NCBI GenBank assembly: GCA_947629955.1
Contig: CANRFT010000001.1
Coordinates: 110,863-174,862, forward strand
Length of the DNA stretch: 64,000 nucleotides
From: an uncultured Oscillospiraceae bacterium
Lineage (GTDB): Bacteria; Bacillota; Clostridia; Oscillospirales; Oscillospiraceae
Direction: 5' to 3'
Positions within the stretch are counted from its first letter, which is position 1; each line of letters begins with the position of its first letter. Under the pieces are notes generated by a model. That model was given only the letters and a program-made list of their open reading frames with translations, was not told where the DNA came from and made no database searches. Below are positions 29,942-39,793 of this stretch, one piece after another. The position numbers and the translations under genes were made by a program.

Positions 29942-31822
29942 TTAATACCCAAGTTTTTTGAGAAACGCGTTCAGCTCGCTGTCCGTCATGGTCCCGTTCT
30001 TCTCGGCCTGATCCGCATATTCCATGGCCTCCACGGGGCTCTTGCCCCACAGCCCGCCGGTCACCATCTGGCTGGCCAGGCCGACGCCGCCGGTCAACAC
30101 GCTGTCTTTGGTGGTCTTTCCGGTGCTCGAAAGCGGCTTCACCGTGGCGGGGACAAAGCCCTCCTTCACGCCCAGCTCGGTCATGTGGTTGTTCCACCCG
30201 GCCAGGGCGGCGCTCTGGCTGGAATAGCCCAGCTCCTTGTAGTGCTCTTTGATATAGTTCTCGGCGGACGCTGAGCCGTACTTATTGACCCACGCTTCCA
30301 CGTCAGCCCATTTATTTCCTCCACTGCTGCCGCCTGAGCTACCGCCGGAGGACCCGCCGGATCCGCCGCTGCTCCTCCGCGTTCCCCCGCCTCCACCCGA
30401 GCTGCCGGCGTTGGCCAGCGCAATCTGATTCGCGTAGTAAGCCGCGAGCAGCTTTGCCTCGTCGGCGGAGATGCCCGCCGCCGCCAGGGTCTCCGCGTCC
30501 GGCATCTTGCCCGCCTGGATCATGGCGTACACCCAGCTCATGGCGTCCTCTTTGCTGTCTCTGCCGCGACTGTAGTCCCGATCCTCCAAATACCATTGGT
30601 TCTCCAGGTCCTGCTGGCCCCAGTCGTGGGCGCGGCCCGTCTCGTCGTAGTTGTTCTGCCAAGCCTGCTGAGCCATCTTGTCCGCGTACTCCGTGTCGTA
30701 CCGCTGGTCCGCGATGGCGTCCCGGCCGCGGTCGTAGTCGCTCTGATCCTGCCCCTGCAGGGCCCCCAGGGTGGAGTACAGCCGGTTGTAGTCGTCCCCG
30801 TACATCCCGTACCGGAAGTTCAGGTCGTCCAGGTATCTCTGGTAGTCCGTCTGTTCCTGGTCGTTCACCAGGGCCAGGTCCTTCCGGCGCAGGCTGTCCT
30901 CGTCCAGATACCGCTGATAGGCCTGCTGGTAGAGCTGAGGGATCACGTCGTTCAACTGGGTGGCGTAGTAGTCCCCGGCCTGGGTGGCCGCGTTGACGGC
31001 GTAGCTGGAGGCCCTGCCGCCGCTGGCCGCGCTGGCCTGCGCCAGGGCGTTGGCCGTGGCCCGGTCCCCCTCCCGGAGGTAGGACTTCTTATAGCTGGAC
31101 CAGAGCGGGTCCTCCTCCTTGCTCCAGGAGAAGTCCGGCCGGTTGATGACCTCGTCCATCAGCCTCCGCTGGAGGTCCGCGTACTGGTTGCTGTACGGGT
31201 CATAGGAGAAGTTCCCGTAGTTGTAGAGGCTGTCCAGCACATTGTCGCTCTGGCCGGAGACCTTGCCCTGGCTCTGATAGGTGATCCCGTTCTCTCCGCC
31301 GATGTAGTTCCCGTAGGAGGAGCGCAGCTGGTTTGCCTGCTGGTTGTACTGCAGCCGCTTCTCCGGGTCGTCGGTGGCGTTGAACGCCTTCTTCAGGTTC
31401 AGGATGGACATGCCGAACTCCGGATACTTCTGGGCCAGGGCCAGGTCCTCCTGGGAGAACTGGCTTGCCAGTCCGGAGGCGTTCATGGCGTCCTGGAAGT
31501 CCTTGTAGGTGTACATGGACCCCTGGCTGTAGCCGCCGCCGTAGTTGTTGGCGGTCACCCCGGAGCCGCCGCCGTACCCGATGGCGTTCACGGACGTCCC
31601 CGACCCGAAGGATCCCGCGCTCCCCGACCCGAAGGACCCCGCCGACTGCCCGCTGATGGTGCTGATCCCGTTGGCGCTGTTGTAGCTCTGCCCGCCGGCG
31701 CTCTGCCCGTTGGCCGTCCCGGTGTAGCTCTGCCCGGCGTTCCCCGTCTGGGCCGCGCCCTGGCTGGCTTTCGGCTTTTCCCACTGTTTCAGATAATCCC
31801 CGTACATATTCACCACTGCCAA
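29942..31822 (-). CDS. Phage internal/ejection-type structural protein
   Basis: Tyr/Gln/Asp-rich helical protein with SGG-repeat linker between the nozzle-like and giant genes. Confidence 0.55.
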   Translation of the reverse strand: MAVVNMYGDYLKQWEKPKASQGAAQTGNAGQSYTGTANGQSAGGQSYNSANGISTISGQSAGSFGSGSAGSFGSGTSVNAIGYGGGSGVTANNYGGGYSQGSMYTYKDFQDAMNASGLASQFSQEDLALAQKYPEFGMSILNLKKAFNATDDPEKRLQYNQQANQLRSSYGNYIGGENGITYQSQGKVSGQSDNVLDSLYNYGNFSYDPYSNQYADLQRRLMDEVINRPDFSWSKEEDPLWSSYKKSYLREGDRATANALAQASAASGGRASSYAVNAATQAGDYYATQLNDVIPQLYQQAYQRYLDEDSLRRKDLALVNDQEQTDYQRYLDDLNFRYGMYGDDYNRLYSTLGALQGQDQSDYDRGRDAIADQRYDTEYADKMAQQAWQNNYDETGRAHDWGQQDLENQWYLEDRDYSRGRDSKEDAMSWVYAMIQAGKMPDAETLAAAGISADEAKLLAAYYANQIALANAGSSGGGGGTRRSSGGSGGSSGGSSGGSSGGNKWADVEAWVNKYGSASAENYIKEHYKELGYSSQSAALAGWNNHMTELGVKEGFVPATVKPLSSTGKTTKDSVLTGGVGLASQMVTGGLWGKSPVEAMEYADQAEKNGTMTDSELNAFLKKLGY

Positions 31823-31938
31823 ATTGAATCACTCCTTCCGAAAAAGCCTTCCACCCCCAGGGGGGAAGGTGGCGCAAAGCGCCGGATGAGGGGGCCGCCG
31901 GATAAGTTGCCCTTGCGGGCCGGCGAAGGCGCCGGCCC

Positions 31939-33564
31939 CTACTGTCTTCCCGGCAGGCTTTTCAGCTCGCTGCCGTCGTAGTACTGCCTGGTCAGGGCGT
32001 ACACCTTACAGCCCCCCGTGCCCGTCAGCCGGATGCGGTAGTGGTCCGCCCGGCGTGGGACCAGCGGCAGGTAATAGGAGCGCTTCACGCCCTCCTGGAG
32101 CGTGCCGTTGACCCGGATCCAGTCCCCGGCGCTGTCGAAGCGCATCCAGCCCTCCGCGGTGGCGCCGTCCTCCAGCTCCAGCCGCAGCAGGATCTTGGCG
32201 ATGCCCTTCTTGTTGGGGCTGCCCTCCACGATGTCCCCGAACTCCGCCATCCACTCCACCGGCGCCTCCGGCTCGGCCTCCTCCGGCGGGTCCACGGCGC
32301 CGCCCAGGATCCAGACCTCGCCCCGGTCGTTGAGCCCGTAGAGGTTCCCGGCCCACCGGACAAAGTGAGTGAACCGGCTCTCGTCCTCGATGTGCCACAC
32401 GTCCCTCTGGGTGTCGTACACGCAGGTCTTCCGGCCCTCGCCGTCCTCCAGGGACACGTAGTACTTCAGCCCGTCGGAGCCGCCCACGGCGTTTTTCTGT
32501 CTGGTCAGCCCGAAGGCCTGGCCCACCGGCTGGGGCACGCCGCCGGAGTATGCCATGATCCCCGCCGTGGACAGATAGAACAGGGTCTCGCCGGCGATGG
32601 CAGGGGAGAGGCCGGACCCCGGAGCCACCCCCATGGTGGCGGAGCCCATCACCTCGAAGTTGGAGGGCGCCGACCCGTACACCTTGTAGATGTGGTCCTC
32701 CTTGAAAAACACCGGGTAGCCCAGGAAGGAGACGCAGGCGGTGAAGGGCCCGGCGCTTCCGGTGTCCACGGCGTAGCTGTCCGTATCCAGCCCCTCGTAC
32801 ACGTTCCAGTTGAAGATGTCCCCCAGCTTGGAGGAGTAGATGGTGGTCCGGTCGCAGCCCCACAGCCGGTTTTCGTTCTCGCAGAGGTACAGCAGATCCG
32901 GCGCCGTCCGCTTGATGGTCAGCGCCCCGGTCTCGGTGTAGGGCGTCGTGCCCTCGTCCCCGTCCAGGGTGAAGATGTACTCATAGAAGTACAGCTTGTC
33001 CCCGTCGATCTCACGGATGACGGGGGCCTTGTTGTTCTCCGGATGTTTCGTACAGCCCTCGATGGTCACGGCGTCCCCGGCCTTGAACCAGTCCGCCCAG
33101 TTGACCCCGCTGGCCTGGATGGCGTTGGCCTCGGCGTCCTCCTCGAACAGCTTCCCGTTGGTGAAGGTCAGGCTCTCCCCGGACCACGCCGCCTCCAGGG
33201 ACCCGAACTCGCCGGAGTCCACGTTGAAGAAGGCTTTGTCCGGCCAGATGACGATGTAGGCTCCCAGGGCCGCGAAGGTCTTTTGCCCCGGCGTCACGTC
33301 GCCCTTTCGCTCGCCCTTGTAGTAAAAGCCGTCCCCGTCCACCCAGGCCAGCCCGTCCCAGCTGAACAGCCCGCCGGGCCGCTCCAGGGTCTTATAGCGC
33401 AGCCGGCGGGGCCGGGTGGCCATCAGCGGGAAGTAGTCGGAGGTCAGGTTCCGCATGTCGAACAGCTCCCCGTCTCCGGCGCCCAGGTTGTGGTTGAGCC
33501 CGTTGAACCGGTCCTGATAGGCGTTCCCGATCCCGTCTGAGTAAGGCGTCCTCGGCAGTTTCAA
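31939..33564 (-). CDS. Tail nozzle / beta-propeller-like structural protein
   Basis: Repeated propeller-like strands (DLLYLCENENRLWGCDRTTIYSSKLGDIFNW, GYPVFFKEDHIYKVYG); podovirus nozzle-like organisation. Confidence 0.6.
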   Translation of the reverse strand: MKLPRTPYSDGIGNAYQDRFNGLNHNLGAGDGELFDMRNLTSDYFPLMATRPRRLRYKTLERPGGLFSWDGLAWVDGDGFYYKGERKGDVTPGQKTFAALGAYIVIWPDKAFFNVDSGEFGSLEAAWSGESLTFTNGKLFEEDAEANAIQASGVNWADWFKAGDAVTIEGCTKHPENNKAPVIREIDGDKLYFYEYIFTLDGDEGTTPYTETGALTIKRTAPDLLYLCENENRLWGCDRTTIYSSKLGDIFNWNVYEGLDTDSYAVDTGSAGPFTACVSFLGYPVFFKEDHIYKVYGSAPSNFEVMGSATMGVAPGSGLSPAIAGETLFYLSTAGIMAYSGGVPQPVGQAFGLTRQKNAVGGSDGLKYYVSLEDGEGRKTCVYDTQRDVWHIEDESRFTHFVRWAGNLYGLNDRGEVWILGGAVDPPEEAEPEAPVEWMAEFGDIVEGSPNKKGIAKILLRLELEDGATAEGWMRFDSAGDWIRVNGTLQEGVKRSYYLPLVPRRADHYRIRLTGTGGCKVYALTRQYYDGSELKSLPGRQ

Positions 33565-33776
33565 TTCGATTGCTCCTTTCCGGCCTCCCGCTCGGGGGGA
33601 GCTGTCGGGGGGAGGCTGCCCGCGGGGCTGGCAGGGGCGCTCTTGTCCGCCTCCGCGGCCAGGGCGTTGCCCACCTCCGCCAGCAGCACCCGGACCCGGA
33701 ACATGGTATCCACCTGAGGCCCGCTCACCGGGATCCGTTCCAGCAGCATAAAGGCCTCCGCGATCTTCTCTCTCAT
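33561..33776 (-). CDS. Small phage protein, unknown
   Basis: Translationally coupled to its neighbours. Confidence 0.5.
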   Translation of the reverse strand: MREKIAEAFMLLERIPVSGPQVDTMFRVRVLLAEVGNALAAEADKSAPASPAGSLPPTAPPEREAGKEQSN

Positions 33777-33792
33777 TTGTTTTGCTCCTCTC

Positions 33793-34365
33793 TCACGGCA
33801 CGGCGTTCAACGCGGACGCCAGCCCATCAAAATAGGTCATGGACAGCTCCCGGCCGGTCGGGACGGTCCCGTGGCCTGTGGTCCCCCTGATGGCCGCCTC
33901 CGCCTCTGAGAACAGCGTCACAAGGGGCGTCTGTCCGCTGACCGCCTGTGTAAAGCTGTACGCGCCGTTCCCGGCATAGGTCCGAAACTCATTGACGCGG
34001 GCGGTGAACCGGTTCCAGGCCGCCGCCGTCAGGTTCTCCAGCGGGCACCCGGACCAGATGATCCCGCTCCAGCTCCAGTCCTCCGGCCTGCTTCCGGCCG
34101 GATCGTTCGCGGTGAAGTACTGGGCCGCCAGCGGCACGTCGTTGACGGACACGCGGGTGACGTAATACTGCCCCGGCTCGATGGTGCAGCTCTGGGTCAT
34201 GGTGGAGTCGGTGGCGGCGCGCGGGCCGATCTGCTGCAGGCCGGCGTTGTTGTCGTTCGGCTCGTAGCGGATGAAAAACACCACCTGGTCGCCCGCCGTG
34301 AGCCCCGTGACCGTCCACGTCAGCTGTGTGCCGGCGGAGTTCTGGGATATCGTATAGCTTGCCAT
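33793..34365 (-). CDS. Phage structural protein, unknown
   Basis: ORF between the tail-associated protein and nozzle-like genes. Confidence 0.55.
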   Translation of the reverse strand: MASYTISQNSAGTQLTWTVTGLTAGDQVVFFIRYEPNDNNAGLQQIGPRAATDSTMTQSCTIEPGQYYVTRVSVNDVPLAAQYFTANDPAGSRPEDWSWSGIIWSGCPLENLTAAAWNRFTARVNEFRTYAGNGAYSFTQAVSGQTPLVTLFSEAEAAIRGTTGHGTVPTGRELSMTYFDGLASALNAVP

Positions 34366-34373
34366 GGCTCACC

Positions 34374-35165
34374 TCAGGAGATGGTCAGTCCGGTGACGTT
34401 GGCCATGGAGAAGTCCACGGTACAGTTCTTTTCCCCCGAGGCGTGTGTCCCGAAGTAGTATCTCCCTTGGAAACGAAACAAGTTTACGTGTTCCGTGTCC
34501 CCAAATTCTAAATAAGCGCCGCTGGGTGAGTAGATCCTCACGATTGGCGCGTCCTCAACTCCGGAATATTTGATGGAGAGCATGTGGTAAAGAGTGTCCT
34601 GGGCTTTTGCCCATATCCCGTAGATGTTGAACGCGCCCGTGAAGTCGCTTCTGTCCTCCGGCACCACGTTGAACTCGTTGGCGTATATGGTGGGGGAGTA
34701 TATCTCCCGGTTGTTGATGAACGTCCCGCCGGCAAACTCCCCGTTGGCGATCCGCCTGGCCAGCGACGCGGCGCTGCTGGCGGCGCTGGCCGCTCCGTTG
34801 ATGGTGCTCCTGGTGGAGCTGTCCAGGGCGTCGAAGTAGATGGAGCCGGTGTGGATGGTGCTCCCCTTGATCCAGGTCGTGCCGTTCTCGTCGGTGATGG
34901 TCACCCCGTCCAGCGTCACCCGGAAGTCGGAGATCTGGCCCTCGGCCCCCTCCAGCCGGACGGTCAGCGGCTCGGTGAGGATGTTCCCCAGCTGCTGCAG
35001 CCCCGCCGTGTTGAAGTTTACCGGGCTCATGTTCCGCATGGAGTAGCGCAGCTGTTCCACCAGCATGTACATGTAGTTCTGGATGGTGTTGATCTTCTCC
35101 GTGTTGCTCTCCCCGCCGGTAAAGGTGGGGAAGTTCGTGTCGAGGTACAGCCAGTTGGAGGGCAC
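34374..35165 (-). CDS. Tail-associated protein
   Basis: FTGGESNTEKINTIQNYMYMLVEQLRYSMRNMSPVNFN; central Ala-rich region. Confidence 0.6.
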   Translation of the reverse strand: MPSNWLYLDTNFPTFTGGESNTEKINTIQNYMYMLVEQLRYSMRNMSPVNFNTAGLQQLGNILTEPLTVRLEGAEGQISDFRVTLDGVTITDENGTTWIKGSTIHTGSIYFDALDSSTRSTINGAASAASSAASLARRIANGEFAGGTFINNREIYSPTIYANEFNVVPEDRSDFTGAFNIYGIWAKAQDTLYHMLSIKYSGVEDAPIVRIYSPSGAYLEFGDTEHVNLFRFQGRYYFGTHASGEKNCTVDFSMANVTGLTIS

Positions 35166-35219
35166 GGCCCGTCATCTCCTTTTCGTTTTTGGGGGCAAAA
35201 TCCCAATCGTTTGGCGGTT

Positions 35220-36023
35220 TCAGCCGGCGGTCCGGTGGAGCAGCGCGGCGGCCTGTTCCCGGGTGAGGTAGTCCTGCCACATCATGTTCCCCTTGCCGTC
35301 GCCCTGGAAGATGCCCTTCTCCACGGCCCAGGCCCGGTCCGTCTCGCCCCAGCTCTCGCTGCCGGGCAGGGCCCGCCGCTCCGCCTCGTACCTGGTCATG
35401 TACTCCTTGAACTGGTCATATGTCAGCATCTCGTCGTCCTCCTTCTCCGGTGTCGGCGCGGGCTCCGGGGCAGGGGAGGGCGTCGGCTCCTTCACCAGCG
35501 TCCAGTCCGGCCTCCCGTAGCCCAGTATGGTGCTCTTGGTGACGGCGTAGGATTTCCTGGCCACCTGCACGCCGCCCTTTGTGTTGCCCTCGATGGTGTA
35601 CACCGTGCTGCCCTTGACCTTCTCCACGAGGCCGGTATGGCTCACGGTCTTGGCCGTCCCGAAGAAGATCTGGTCGCCCGACTGAGGGTTCTTGGTGTGG
35701 AACTGGCCCTTGGCCTGGTAGTACTGCATGGAGTACTTGGTGCCGGCGCCCAGCCCCTTGTACGCCTGGCATAGGAGCTTCATGCCCAGCTCTTTGCCGA
35801 AGGTGGTGATGAAGCACCAGTCCACAAACTGGTCGCACCAGTCGTACCCCTGCTTTTTGCCGTTGTAGACGTCCCCCAGCGCGTCCAGGTCCCGGGCGTA
35901 CTTGGTGTAATTCTTGTTGCCGCTGTTGGCCGTCTTGGAGTCCAGGTCCTTGTTGCTGGCCTTCTCGTGGTAGCCGATCTCAGCCGCGGCGGTGGCCAGC
36001 AGCCGCTCCACCGGGGTGCTCAT
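35220..36023 (-). CDS. Endolysin: CHAP-like amidase/peptidase with C-terminal linker and domain
   Basis: YDWCDQFVDWCF, SGDQIFFGTAKTVSHTGLVEKV, Pro-rich linker. Confidence 0.85.
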   Translation of the reverse strand: MSTPVERLLATAAAEIGYHEKASNKDLDSKTANSGNKNYTKYARDLDALGDVYNGKKQGYDWCDQFVDWCFITTFGKELGMKLLCQAYKGLGAGTKYSMQYYQAKGQFHTKNPQSGDQIFFGTAKTVSHTGLVEKVKGSTVYTIEGNTKGGVQVARKSYAVTKSTILGYGRPDWTLVKEPTPSPAPEPAPTPEKEDDEMLTYDQFKEYMTRYEAERRALPGSESWGETDRAWAVEKGIFQGDGKGNMMWQDYLTREQAAALLHRTAG

Positions 36024-36208
36024 GTGCCGGACTCCTTTGCCGCCTGCGTCCCGAAATAGAAGGACACGATCATGGTGTAGATGGTCATAAAGGACTGGTC
36101 CAGCGTGCCCCGGACGGTCATGGCCGCGAACACGGCGGTGAGGATCACCGTCACCAGGCTCTTGATGGTCAGCAGGTTCGCCAGCCGCTTGTACAAAAGG
36201 TCTTTCAT
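36020..36208 (-). CDS. Phage holin
   Basis: 62-aa TM protein directly upstream of the endolysin, MKDLLYKRLANLLTIKSLVTVILTAVFAAMTVRG. Confidence 0.75.
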   Translation of the reverse strand: MKDLLYKRLANLLTIKSLVTVILTAVFAAMTVRGTLDQSFMTIYTMIVSFYFGTQAAKESGT

Positions 36209-36378
36209 AGTCTTTCTCCTTTCCGGTGCGTTCAACGCACCAAACCCCCTTTCGCAAAAGGGGGTGGCAGCGCTCAAGCGCTGACGGGGGATTTTCCCGC
36301 CCTTAAAAAGCCTCCCCCCTTGGGGGAGGTGGCCGTAGGCCGGTAGGGGCCGATGTGGGCCGCCACACGGGGCGGCCC

Positions 36379-36690
36379 CTACAGCCCTATTTTCGCCAGC
36401 AGGAAGGCTATCACGGCGGCGCACACCGCCCAGATGGCCTTGTCCACGATGCCCTCCCACCGCTTGCCCGGCTTTTCATTGAGCTTCTGGATGGCGTCCT
36501 TGGTCTCCCGCACGTCGGCCTTGATCTCGGCGGTATCGGTCTTGATCTGGGTGTACCGCTCGTCCGTCCTGGCCATCCGCTCGCTCATGGCCTCAAAGCG
36601 CCCGAAGAACTCCTTGTGGGTGGTCTGGTTCCGGCGGCTGTCCTCCTCCAAGGCGGTGATGCGGGACTCCATCTCGCAGGGTTCGCTCAT
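36379..36690 (-). CDS. XhlA-like hemolysin/holin-associated protein
   Basis: Coiled coil plus a single C-terminal TM segment. Confidence 0.75.
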   Translation of the reverse strand: MSEPCEMESRITALEEDSRRNQTTHKEFFGRFEAMSERMARTDERYTQIKTDTAEIKADVRETKDAIQKLNEKPGKRWEGIVDKAIWAVCAAVIAFLLAKIGL

Positions 36691-36695
36691 TCAAA

Positions 36696-36836
36696 TCACT
36701 CCTTCACCAGCAGCGCGGTCAGCTCCGTGTACTGCTCCTCGGTGATGGAGCCGCCCAGCAGCAGCACCCCCAGCTTGTCGGCCAGCCCCTCGGTCCAGCC
36801 CTGAGCGATCAGGAACTTGATCATTTTGTACGTCAT
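36696..36836 (-). CDS. XkdX-like small protein
   Basis: MTYKMIKFLIAQGWTEGLADKLGVLLLGGSITEEQYTELTALLVKE. Confidence 0.7.
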   Translation of the reverse strand: MTYKMIKFLIAQGWTEGLADKLGVLLLGGSITEEQYTELTALLVKE

Positions 36837-37252
36837 TACTCGTCACCTCCCATCCCGGCGATGATGTTCTCCACCTCGCTGTCCACCATGCCCTGGATCA
36901 GGTCGGTGGCCTCCTGGAGGGCGGCGGCCTGTTCCTTGTTGGCGGCCTCCAGCTCCTCCACCTGCTTCACGTACCCGGTCACGTCCCCCAGATACTGGCT
37001 CAGCACCTTCACCTTCACGTGGTAGGTGCTGTCGCGGGAATGGTAGTCGATGGACTTGACCTCGAAGCCGTAGCCCGCGGGCAGCTCGTTGAACTTGCCG
37101 CCCAGCTCCGGATGGGCCCAGTCCATCCCCTCGATCTGCTCCAGGCTTGCGTCCGCGCGGTTGAACAGCACCTGATACTCCCCGTTGGCGCCGCTCCGCA
37201 TGGTCTGGCACTTGATGCCGTTTACGGTGCTCTGGATTTCTTGCATTGTCAT
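36836..37252 (-). CDS. Phage protein, unknown (coiled-coil C-terminus)
   Basis: MTMQEIQSTVNGIKCQTMRSGANGEYQVLFN. Confidence 0.6.
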   Translation of the reverse strand: MTMQEIQSTVNGIKCQTMRSGANGEYQVLFNRADASLEQIEGMDWAHPELGGKFNELPAGYGFEVKSIDYHSRDSTYHVKVKVLSQYLGDVTGYVKQVEELEAANKEQAAALQEATDLIQGMVDSEVENIIAGMGGDE

Positions 37253-37268
37253 AATGATCCCCCTCCTG

Positions 37269-37487
37269 TTATTTGACCGCGGCGTCCTGCCGCCGTTGTC
37301 CGCGTCTGCGGCACCGGTTGTAGTCCGGCGTGTTCTCCCAGTTCCGGACCACCAGCGCCGGCTCCGGGAAGGCCCGGTCCACGCACTCGAAGTCGCCCCC
37401 GCCCAGGTCCCGGCACCGGGCGCACTGGCCCGGGTCGCAGAGCTTGATCTTCTCATACGGGTTGATGTCTCCTGATTTCCTCGCCAT
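37269..37487 (-). CDS. Small Cys-containing phage protein
   Basis: MARKSGDINPYEKIKLCDPGQCARCRDLGGGDF. Confidence 0.55.
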   Translation of the reverse strand: MARKSGDINPYEKIKLCDPGQCARCRDLGGGDFECVDRAFPEPALVVRNWENTPDYNRCRRRGQRRQDAAVK

Positions 37488-37505
37488 GGATGTGCCTCCT
37501 CGCGT

Positions 37506-37925
37506 TTATTTCAGCATCGCCTCGAACAGCCCGCTCCTACGTCTCTGACGTCTCTTTTTCGCTGTCCGATCCGGACACGCGCCAAGGCTCCTTTCGCAAA
37601 AGGAGCTGTCAGCCCTTTGGGCTGACTGAGGATTTTCTCCGCCCTTCACCGGGGCGTCCGGGTAATCCCACCAGTTTGCCCATGGCTTTATGGCCACCAG
37701 CTCGCCGCGGTCATCCGTCACCGGGTCGAAACAGGGGTATACCAGGCGGACGGCCTTGCCCAGCGTGCTGTTCCGGGGCACCTCCCACCAGTCCCGCGGG
37801 GAGAAGCCCGTTTTGGTCAGGGTGTACTCGGACATCACCGGCAGGCTGGTCCCGTCCTTGTCGGTGCGGTATTTGCCTGTCCAGTAGAGATCCGCCACCC
37901 CTCTGGTCGCCTTATGCACCAGCAC
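37506..37925 (-). CDS. Phage protein, unknown, with in-frame family A element
   Basis: VKGGENPQSAQRADSSFCERSLGA is repeat-derived. Confidence 0.55.
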   Translation of the reverse strand: MLVHKATRGVADLYWTGKYRTDKDGTSLPVMSEYTLTKTGFSPRDWWEVPRNSTLGKAVRLVYPCFDPVTDDRGELVAIKPWANWWDYPDAPVKGGENPQSAQRADSSFCERSLGACPDRTAKKRRQRRRSGLFEAMLK

Positions 37926-39141
37926 AGGCCCGCCCCCTTTGTTCCACCGCCTCCAGCACCTCCGGGGTGATCCGGTCGATGATGCCGTCCTCGCCCCGGG
38001 TCAGGTCCCGCAGGGCGGCCAGCACCACGTTCCCGGCCCTACCGCTGCGCTTCACCCTCTTTGGGTGGTACGGCGGCACCAGGGACAGGTCGAAGGTCAC
38101 TCCATCCATGATGGCGGGGTCCAGCTGGTGCCGCGCCTCCCGGACGAACCCCGCGCTGCACCCCACCTGATCGGTGATGGCCTCCGCCGTCCTGCCCTCC
38201 CGCAGCAGACACATGACGTAGTAGGTCATCAGCGGGAACCCGGCGATGGTCTGGCCCCAGTACAGATACCGGTAGAAGAATGTGGGCCGCAGGCCCAGCT
38301 GCTCCGCCAGCTCCGTCTCGCTCAGGTTGATCCAGTCGGTGAACTTCACGCCTTTGATGTTCCTGCGGGGGATGAAGTCCACCCGCACCGCCTCCAGCCT
38401 CTGCTCCGCCCGCTGCCGGGTGCGGCTCATGGTGCTCTTGTTCCGGCCCAGCCAGCCCCCCGCGAACTCCAGGGTGACGCCATGGGTCAGCAGCAGGTAC
38501 ATCACCTCGATCTGCCGGTCGGTCAGGACGGAGGTCTCCTTGGTGAACTCCACGTAGTCGAACAGACCGTCGTCGGTGACATACCGGGCGATGGTGAGCC
38601 TGGCCACCACGTTGTGGGCCACTCTGGCCAGCCCCCGCTTGATCGTCCGGCTCACCGTGCTCTTATTGACCCCGTCCCGCTCGGCGATGTCATCCATAGC
38701 CATCTCCCGCATGTAGTAGGCGGCGATGTACTCCCGTTGCCGGTCTGTACAGGCGGCCAGTCCGTCGTTGAGCAGCTGGGTCAGCAGCCGGTTCTGGCGG
38801 GCGGTGGCCACGCCGGGCTCCTTGGCGGCCATGATGTCGCCCCATGTCATCCCGTCCGCACGGCCCCAGGTCATGCCCTGCAAATCTGACCACACCACGG
38901 ACCCCGTGTTGAAGAGCCCGTCCATGGCGATCTGACGCTTGAGCTTGGCCTGGGACTGTCGCCCCTCCAGCCGCATGACCTCCGCGCAGGCCTCCCGGTA
39001 CATCTGCAGCAGGGTCTTGGCCCGGTACTCCTGCCGCCGCCGTTCCCCGGTCTCCCGGATGCCCGGCAGCGCCTCCTTTACCTCCTGGTACCGCCGCCAC
39101 AGCTTGTCCTTCTGGGCGCGGGCGTCCTCCAGGGCGCTCAT
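37912..39141 (-). CDS. Sigma-70 region-4-like protein with two tandem HTH units plus a further HTH-like segment
   Basis: CTDRQREYIAAYYMREMAMDDIAERDGVNKSTVSRTIKRGLARV and LTDRQIEVMYLLLTHGVTLEFAGGWLGRNKSTMSRTRQRAEQRLEAV. Confidence 0.75.
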   Translation of the reverse strand: MSALEDARAQKDKLWRRYQEVKEALPGIRETGERRRQEYRAKTLLQMYREACAEVMRLEGRQSQAKLKRQIAMDGLFNTGSVVWSDLQGMTWGRADGMTWGDIMAAKEPGVATARQNRLLTQLLNDGLAACTDRQREYIAAYYMREMAMDDIAERDGVNKSTVSRTIKRGLARVAHNVVARLTIARYVTDDGLFDYVEFTKETSVLTDRQIEVMYLLLTHGVTLEFAGGWLGRNKSTMSRTRQRAEQRLEAVRVDFIPRRNIKGVKFTDWINLSETELAEQLGLRPTFFYRYLYWGQTIAGFPLMTYYVMCLLREGRTAEAITDQVGCSAGFVREARHQLDPAIMDGVTFDLSLVPPYHPKRVKRSGRAGNVVLAALRDLTRGEDGIIDRITPEVLEAVEQRGRACAGA

Positions 39142-39782
39142 GCCGGCGCCGGCGGCTTGCCCAGGTGGTTCACGCCCTCCCAGGTGCCGCATTTGTCGGC
39201 CAGCTCCTGCCAGGTATAGCCCCAGCCCATCGTGGCGGCCCAGGTCTGCGCGGCGAACAGCAGGCGGGACGATCCCTCCGCCGTCCACTCCTTCCCGTCC
39301 CGGTCGGTGCCCTTCAGAGAGATGTTGACCAGCGTCTGCTCGTCTGCCGTCACCACGACTCTGCCGATGGCGTCCATCAGCTCGCCCCGGGTGATCTGGT
39401 TCCCCGGCGCGTAGGTCAGGGTCACGGTCCCCTCGCCGTCCTCCTTGGTCCAGCCGGGGTGTTCCAGGAATTGGAGCGTTTCCGTCTGGCCTTCGACGAC
39501 CAGCGCGGCGGACATGATATGGCAGCTCCGCGTCACGGCGGCGATGCCTTGGAGGTCGATGCGCTCCCCGTACTCCGCGTAGCCGTAGGAGTTATCCACA
39601 TCGGACATCGCCGCGGCGAACTGGCACGGGGCGTTTTCGTCCACGTAGTCGAGGGCTTTCCGCAGCGTCTCCTTGGAGCTGCTGCCGTCCGGGAAGTCCG
39701 GGTACAGCGCCTGCACCCACTCCAGCAGGAGGTCCGCCGGGACGGCGGAGCCGCCTCCGCCGGATATCGAATTGAGAATCAT
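39138..39782 (-). CDS. Phage tail/fibre-associated protein, unknown
   Basis: ATGA overlap with 37912-39141; lies beside the fibre gene. Confidence 0.5.
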   Translation of the reverse strand: MILNSISGGGGSAVPADLLLEWVQALYPDFPDGSSSKETLRKALDYVDENAPCQFAAAMSDVDNSYGYAEYGERIDLQGIAAVTRSCHIMSAALVVEGQTETLQFLEHPGWTKEDGEGTVTLTYAPGNQITRGELMDAIGRVVVTADEQTLVNISLKGTDRDGKEWTAEGSSRLLFAAQTWAATMGWGYTWQELADKCGTWEGVNHLGKPPAPA

Positions 39783-39793
39783 GGTCCCGCCTC

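Noticed and set aside
27995-30274. 759-aa plus-strand ORF
   Set aside because: Antisense to the giant polyvalent gene; no domain features.
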